From assembly GCA_967755175.1 (NCBI GenBank), contig CBRAFO010000001.1, positions 61,801 through 125,800 of the forward strand: a stretch of 64,000 nt of DNA, given 5' to 3'. The notes under the pieces are model-generated. The model worked only from the letters and a program-made list of their open reading frames with translations, had not been told where the DNA came from and did no database searches. How positions within the stretch are numbered: position 1 is the first letter of the stretch; every line of letters begins with the position of its first letter. The stretch is from Rariglobus sp967755175 (GTDB taxonomy: Bacteria > Verrucomicrobiota > Verrucomicrobiia > Opitutales > Opitutaceae). This document shows positions 60,157 through 64,000 of this stretch, in pieces. The position numbers and the translations under genes were made by a program.

Positions 60157-62631
60157 TCAGAGCGCAGGCGAAGGGGGATAGGGAGCGACTTCCGCCGCGC
60201 GGAGGTCGGCACCGTTGATCGTCTGGCGCAGGCCGAGCATGAGGACGTTTTTGCGGTTGGCACCGAAGTTCAGCCAGCACTCAGGCAGGTAATACTCGCG
60301 CTGGGGGCCGACCTCCCAGTGGCGGCCAATGTCGTTTCCGTTTAGCCACATGAAGCCGTTGCCGGAAGCGTCGAGCAGGAGCCGCCAGGGGATCGACGCG
60401 GCAGAGGAGCGCTCGGGCAACTCAAACTCGATCCGATACCACGTGAGGAGGCCGTCACGCTGCCCTTGGGGCAGGACCTTGCCTTTGCGCGCGATGACGC
60501 GAGTGGTGTCGAGCGTGACCTGCTCCCAGCCTTTCGCGGCAAAGTCGGGGCGCGTCCAGCCGGCGGCGACTCCGCCGAGGTCGAGCGCAACCTGCCAGCT
60601 GAGCGGCTTGGCGAGCGTCGTCTCGTCGGCGGCGAGGCCCGCTTGCCGGACGCCGCTCAACTCCTCCATCGGGATGTAGCCGTGCTCGTGGCCGATGTTT
60701 TCGTAAAGCAGCACAATCTCGTTGTCCCCGGCGTGGAGGAGGCTGCCGATATCGAAGCGGTTATCGAACTCGTCAGGACGTATCCGGTCGAAGGAGCGCT
60801 TCTTGTTGCGCGTGGCGGCGGCGGCATATTTCTCATCCGGATAGAGGCGGGCGGCGAGGTGGCCGTTGACCTGCGCGGTGACGAGATCGCGGGTGAAGGA
60901 GTTGACGAGCAACCGGCCGAACTGGGCGGCCTCGGTTGCCGAGAGCGAGAAGCGGGACCGGTAGAGCACGTAGCGCTGGTCGCTCACGCCGAGCTCGGGC
61001 AGCGACTTGCCCTCCGGCAGTGCCTTCCACGCGCCGTCGAGCGGGTCTGGGTGCTTGAGCGCGGAGGCGATGCGCACCGGTGCGGGCAGGACGGGAGGTG
61101 CCGGGAGGGTCTGCGCCTTCGGATACCAGATGCCTTGGGCGGCGGTCTTGCCGGGAGGGATGACGAGCACCTGGGCGCCGAGATCGGCGAGCGAGTAGTC
61201 CACTTCGAAGGACGGGATCGTGGCGGCGCCCGCGTCGGCCTCGCCGGTGCGGACGAGCACGCGGTTGCCTTCCTGGTCGTAGTTGTAAATCGGGCCGGCG
61301 GACCGGGCGATTTTGCCGGGGACTACGGTGACTTTGCCGGAGACGGGCTTTTTGGCGTCGGTGTTGTGAAGGAAGACGAACCGGGTGCCGTCGGGCGCGA
61401 CGCGCACGCCGCCGAAGAGCGAGGCGGGCCCACCCTGGAGTTCGCAGGGGCCGCCCTCGGCGCGGACGAGACGATCCGCGTATTCACGGACGAACTCGTT
61501 CACACCCTTGGCGACGTAGTATTTCGGGCCGAGCGCGCCCCACTCGCGGATGGCGGCGTTGTAGTCGTAGGTGGTGGTCTGACCGCGCGCGCCCCAACCG
61601 CCGAAGTGGCTGCCGCCGATGAACATGTAGGGGTTGAGCCCGGTCGCTCCGCCGAGCAGCGACATCAGGTGGATCGCGTTGAAGTGGCGCGCGTCGGAGT
61701 AGTTGTCCTCGGCCAGGCGATCACCGACGAGGGCGAACCAGCCGCCTTGCAGCTCGGTGACGAAGGCGGGGGCTTTGGGTTGTTTGGCGCGCAGGGCGAC
61801 CATGCGCTGGGCGCAGCCGGGGGCGCCGTCGAGCGCGACGTAGAGGTTGTCGCAATCGAAGACCTGCGAGAGCACCGGGTCGGTGCTGCCGCGGGTTTCC
61901 TCGGTGCGGCAGGTGAAGACCGGCACATCCACGCCGGACTTTTTCACGGCGTCGAAGAGGGCGCGCAGGAGCTTCGGTTTCTCGGGAGCCTTGTGGTAAT
62001 CGTATTCGTTCTCGATCTGGACGAGGATGATGCCCTTGGCGCCCTTCGGCTTGCGGGTGATCTGCTCGCGGGCGAAGACTTGGCACACGGCCTTATACCA
62101 GTGGAGGCTCCAGGCGATGTGCGCGTCGTCGGCGCTGCGGAGCCAGAATTCCTTGCCGGTCCAGGGATCGAATTTCGCCAGCCAGCGTGGGTAGCCGCCC
62201 CCACCCCACTCGGCGCAGATGAACGGGCCGGGGCGCACGATGGTGTAGAAGCCGAACTCGTCCTGCGCCATCTTCAGCCAGGCCTCGAACTCGGAGAGAT
62301 CGACCTTGGAAAAGTCATCGAGGCCGGAGGGCAGGTAGCGTTCGTGCCAGTTCCACGGCACGTAGGTTTCGACGGTGTTGAAACCGGCGTCCTTGATCTT
62401 TTGAAAGCGGTCGCGCCACAGTTCGCGCGGGGTCCGGAAATAGTGGAATGCGGCGGAGGAGAGAAAAAAGTCCCGGCCTTCGATCTGAAGGCAGTGGCCG
62501 TCGTAGCGGATGCGGTCGGGATGCGCGAAGAGCGGCGAAGGCGCGACGGAAGGCGTCTCGGCCGGGGCGGGCGAAAACGTCGCGGCCATGGTGGCGAAGG
62601 CGAACAGAGCAAGGGTGAAGGGGAACTTCAT
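60157..62631 (-). CDS. secreted beta-galactosidase, glycoside hydrolase family 35
   Basis: The product has 824 residues. Signal peptide to about PAPA (residue 24). GH35 TIM barrel: FHYFRTPRELWRDRFQKIKD, FNTVETYVPWNWHE, YTIVRPGPFICAEWGGGGYP, acid/base Glu209 in LVQIENEYDYH and nucleophile Glu293 in FVTELQGGWF. Two beta-sandwich jelly-roll regions with FLWLNGND-type features occupy the C-terminus (GNGFMWLNGNDIGRHWEVGPQ). It hydrolyses terminal beta-galactose in the periplasm or outside the cell. The gene stands alone; its upstream region holds the 21-bp palindrome array. Confidence 0.93.
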   Translation of the reverse strand: MKFPFTLALFAFATMAATFSPAPAETPSVAPSPLFAHPDRIRYDGHCLQIEGRDFFLSSAAFHYFRTPRELWRDRFQKIKDAGFNTVETYVPWNWHERYLPSGLDDFSKVDLSEFEAWLKMAQDEFGFYTIVRPGPFICAEWGGGGYPRWLAKFDPWTGKEFWLRSADDAHIAWSLHWYKAVCQVFAREQITRKPKGAKGIILVQIENEYDYHKAPEKPKLLRALFDAVKKSGVDVPVFTCRTEETRGSTDPVLSQVFDCDNLYVALDGAPGCAQRMVALRAKQPKAPAFVTELQGGWFALVGDRLAEDNYSDARHFNAIHLMSLLGGATGLNPYMFIGGSHFGGWGARGQTTTYDYNAAIREWGALGPKYYVAKGVNEFVREYADRLVRAEGGPCELQGGPASLFGGVRVAPDGTRFVFLHNTDAKKPVSGKVTVVPGKIARSAGPIYNYDQEGNRVLVRTGEADAGAATIPSFEVDYSLADLGAQVLVIPPGKTAAQGIWYPKAQTLPAPPVLPAPVRIASALKHPDPLDGAWKALPEGKSLPELGVSDQRYVLYRSRFSLSATEAAQFGRLLVNSFTRDLVTAQVNGHLAARLYPDEKYAAAATRNKKRSFDRIRPDEFDNRFDIGSLLHAGDNEIVLLYENIGHEHGYIPMEELSGVRQAGLAADETTLAKPLSWQVALDLGGVAAGWTRPDFAAKGWEQVTLDTTRVIARKGKVLPQGQRDGLLTWYRIEFELPERSSAASIPWRLLLDASGNGFMWLNGNDIGRHWEVGPQREYYLPECWLNFGANRKNVLMLGLRQTINGADLRAAEVAPYPPSPAL

Positions 62632-62796
62632 AACACCAGAGAGGAAGGGTTAGCGGGCGGTGTCGGTCAAGCGGAGCACGCGGGTCATTTGGGCCTGCGG
62701 CGCGGGCGTTCCCGGAACGCCTTGAGGCCGGCCCCGGTTCCGACTCCAGCCCCGGGGTCACCCCCTGACTGGAAGGTCGTGAGCCGCGCGCCGAAG

Positions 62797-63113
62797 ATAT
62801 GTCATTCCGGGGCGTCCCTATGACGTAGGAGGCCGCCGATATGACGTATCGGGGCGCCTCTATGTCATAGGAGCCCGTCCCTATGACATAGGAGCCTGCC
62901 TCTATGTCATATGAGCCCTCCCCTATGACATAGGAGCGCGCCTCTATGACATAGGAGCGCGCCTCTATGACATAGGGGCCTGCCGATACGTCAAAGGGAC
63001 GGCCTCCTATGTCAAAGGGACGCGCCTCTTTGAGGCTGAGGCGCGATCCTACGAAATAGAGACGCCCCCCTTTGAGGTAGGCGCGCGGTTCTTTCAGCCT
63101 CGGCCGTGTCTTC
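62797..63113. repeat. tandem array of about 15 units of 21 bp with palindromic TATGWCATA cores
   Basis: Starting at 62797, about fifteen 21-base units follow without interruption. The typical unit is TATGACATA plus the 12-base spacer ggagcgcgcctc; the orientation of the 9-base core alternates (TATGACATA or TATGTCATA), and the core decays towards 63113 (TACGTCAAA, TTTGAGGCT, TACGAAATA). Units 7 and 8 are identical. The array lies 166 bases upstream of the GH35 start. An open minus-strand frame translates it as a heptapeptide repeat (SYVIEAR), but nothing suggests it is a gene. Confidence 0.92.
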
Positions 63114-63446
63114 GAAATAGACCATCCCATCGCTAGTGCTCTGCGAGGGAACGAGAAAGGGCACTGGCCCGGCGTTGCCCTCGGGGGCACGGGCCGCTGG
63201 CCCTCCTCCGCCTCGGTCGTCTTGGCCGAGCATCCTTTTTCCTTCTCGCTGGCCCGGTTTATTTCGAAAACACGGCCCGGGGCGTGTCCGGGAGAGCATC
63301 CTTCTCTTCGCTCACGCGGGCCGTTAAGCGACTTTATTGCATGGCATTAGTCGCGCTCCAATGAGCGGCAAGGGTCATGATATCGCTTTATGAGCGTCTC
63401 ATTGCGGCTCATCCATCGCACGGCTCAAAAGCCAAATAACATCAAA
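63114..63446. other. gap of about 330 bases after the array
   Basis: No gene found. GC-rich stretch with short inverted words (CTCGCAGAGGAACGAG-like near 63139). Around 63358-63410 an AT-richer segment repeats the words ATGAGCG and CTCATTGCGGCTCAT before the next gene; it may hold that gene's promoter. Confidence 0.4.
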
Positions 63447-63821
63447 ATGAATACAATATACGCACCCGACGATGTTCGGGGACAAGCCAAGTCGATCATC
63501 AAGCTCTTCACCGAGAACGCCGATCTCAAGGTGAAGGTGGGCACGACCACCTATACGGGGGAAACCATCGCCGCACTCGATGCCGACGTGAGCACGGCCG
63601 ATACTCGGGTGGACGATAAGCGCGCCGAGCTCACGTCGTTGCTCAACGAACGCAATGACAAGGCCAGCTTGCTGAACACCGTGGTCGTGCAGGGCCGCAA
63701 GGCCGTTGCCGGCTACTTCGGCGAGAACTCCAACGAATACGAACTCGCTGGCGGCACCCCCTTAGACAAGCGCAAGTCCCCCGGCCGTCGCAACCCCGCC
63801 CCGAAGCCGCCGAAGGCGTGA
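63447..63821 (+). CDS. conserved-type small hypothetical protein
   Basis: The product has 124 residues from the ATG at 63447 (MNTIYAPDDVRGQAKSII); an ATG at 63390 would add 19. It is soluble, with an N-terminal helix, a short beta segment (VKVGTTTYTGETI), a long amphipathic helix (DVSTADTRVDDKRAELTSLL) and a basic Lys/Arg/Pro tail (KRKSPGRRNPAPKPPKA). I recall similar 120-residue proteins in Verrucomicrobia and Planctomycetes but no function. An AT-rich leader (caaaataacatcaaa) precedes the start. Confidence 0.7.
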   Translation: MNTIYAPDDVRGQAKSIIKLFTENADLKVKVGTTTYTGETIAALDADVSTADTRVDDKRAELTSLLNERNDKASLLNTVVVQGRKAVAGYFGENSNEYELAGGTPLDKRKSPGRRNPAPKPPKA

Positions 63822-63835
63822 TGGCGGTGGATGGG

Positions 63836-63897
63836 AAGTAGCGAGTAGCGGGTAGCGAGTAGTGGGAGGGCGGGAGAAGTAGCGGGTAGTGAGTAGT
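63836..63897. repeat. short direct repeats GTAGCGAGTAG / GTAGCGGGTAG
   Basis: The words GTAGCGAGTAGCGG and GTAGCGGGTAGTGAGTAG recur within 60 bases after the last gene, a degenerate 7-9 bp repeat (AGTAGCG). At 63945-63975 another hairpin, GGCGAGGCGTCTCGCC, follows near the window end. Confidence 0.7.
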
Positions 63898-64000
63898 TAC
63901 GGAGCGGCCTTTGCCCGCGTTCGGTTACCGTCTGCTCCGTTTCATGGTAGGGCGAGGCGTCTCGCCGAGCCGGCGATCAGACGGGCGGCTCACCGAGACG

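Noticed and set aside
60466..62823. 785-codon open frame on the plus strand opposite the GH35 gene
   Set aside because: It is an antisense shadow of a high-GC gene; its translation is Gly/Val/Glu-rich low complexity with no domain, while the minus-strand GH35 has all catalytic motifs.
62797..63113. CRISPR array
   Set aside because: Repeats are 9-base cores with 12-base similar spacers, period 21; no unique spacers of 30 bases and no cas genes.
62315..63190. 291-codon minus-strand frame that translates the 21-bp array as SYVIEAR-like heptapeptides
   Set aside because: It overlaps the GH35 start in another frame, has no ribosome-binding site I can see, and a 21-bp repeat is always in frame; the DNA palindromes explain it better.

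Overview
The window is a gene-dense, GC-rich bacterial chromosome segment with no rRNA, phage or transposase genes. Several signs point to a verrucomicrobial Opitutaceae-like host: the outer-membrane gene complement (PagL-like deacylase, Pal, TonB receptor); long IspH and LepB variants; an OleA/OleB pair; and above all the paired intergenic hairpins (GGCACGGGCATCTTGCCCGTG ... CATGGGCGGGACGCCCATG), whose accidental translation reads GQDARAT. I recognise this repeat from Verrucomicrobia. The assignment is inference from recall; no search was run.

Layout. 1-2.8 kb: the end of a ParA-like ATPase, an unknown protein and a coiled-coil protein in one operon, then a PagL-like lipid A deacylase. 2.8-8.8 kb (minus strand): ispH, a small unknown, an AlkC-like DNA repair protein and alaS. 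9-14.2 kb: a membrane sensor kinase, an Rcp1-like response regulator and a multi-PAS hybrid kinase, tightly packed. 14.3-21 kb: leuB, an M48 lipoprotein protease, a polytopic membrane protein, an M20 peptidase, a YkgJ-type cysteine-cluster protein and a GNAT acetyltransferase. 21-26.5 kb (minus): a four-gene overlapping operon of TonB receptor, YfiR-like protein, CHASE8-HAMP histidine kinase and receiver-kinase. 26.7-31.4 kb: pal, a CbiX-like protein, a NarL-type regulator, a lipoprotein with an S24/S26 peptidase fold, tRNA-Lys, and an ECF sigma/anti-sigma pair. 31.5-41.2 kb: ruvA, dapB, dapA, a pilT-like gene, fabD, lepA, lepB and malQ. 41.2-49.5 kb (minus): fabZ-fabI-oleA-oleB, ohr, a GT61 glycosyltransferase, a DEAD-box helicase and a glutathione peroxidase, separated by many palindromic repeats.

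49.5-60 kb is the accessory part. A CrtI-like oxidoreductase gene is followed by a module with a His-rich membrane protein, an ABC ATPase, an FtsX-type permease, a His-rich lipoprotein and a DUF3299 protein. This module lies between the functional 5' end of the crtI-like gene and a second, truncated copy of that 5' end. Next comes a candidate defence locus: a PD-(D/E)XK-like nuclease gene translationally coupled to an 861-residue helical protein, divergent from a Cys-pair protein coupled to a protein with a HEPN-type RxxxxH motif. 60-64 kb holds a secreted GH35 beta-galactosidase, an array of about 15 units of 21 bp upstream of it (most with a palindromic TATGWCATA core), and a small conserved hypothetical protein.

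The best candidates for an undescribed system are the split nuclease/helical-protein locus with its HEPN neighbour (55.1-60.0 kb), the 21-bp palindrome array (62.8-63.1 kb), and the TonB-YfiR-CHASE8 kinase operon, in which the usual diguanylate cyclase output seems to be replaced by a histidine kinase.
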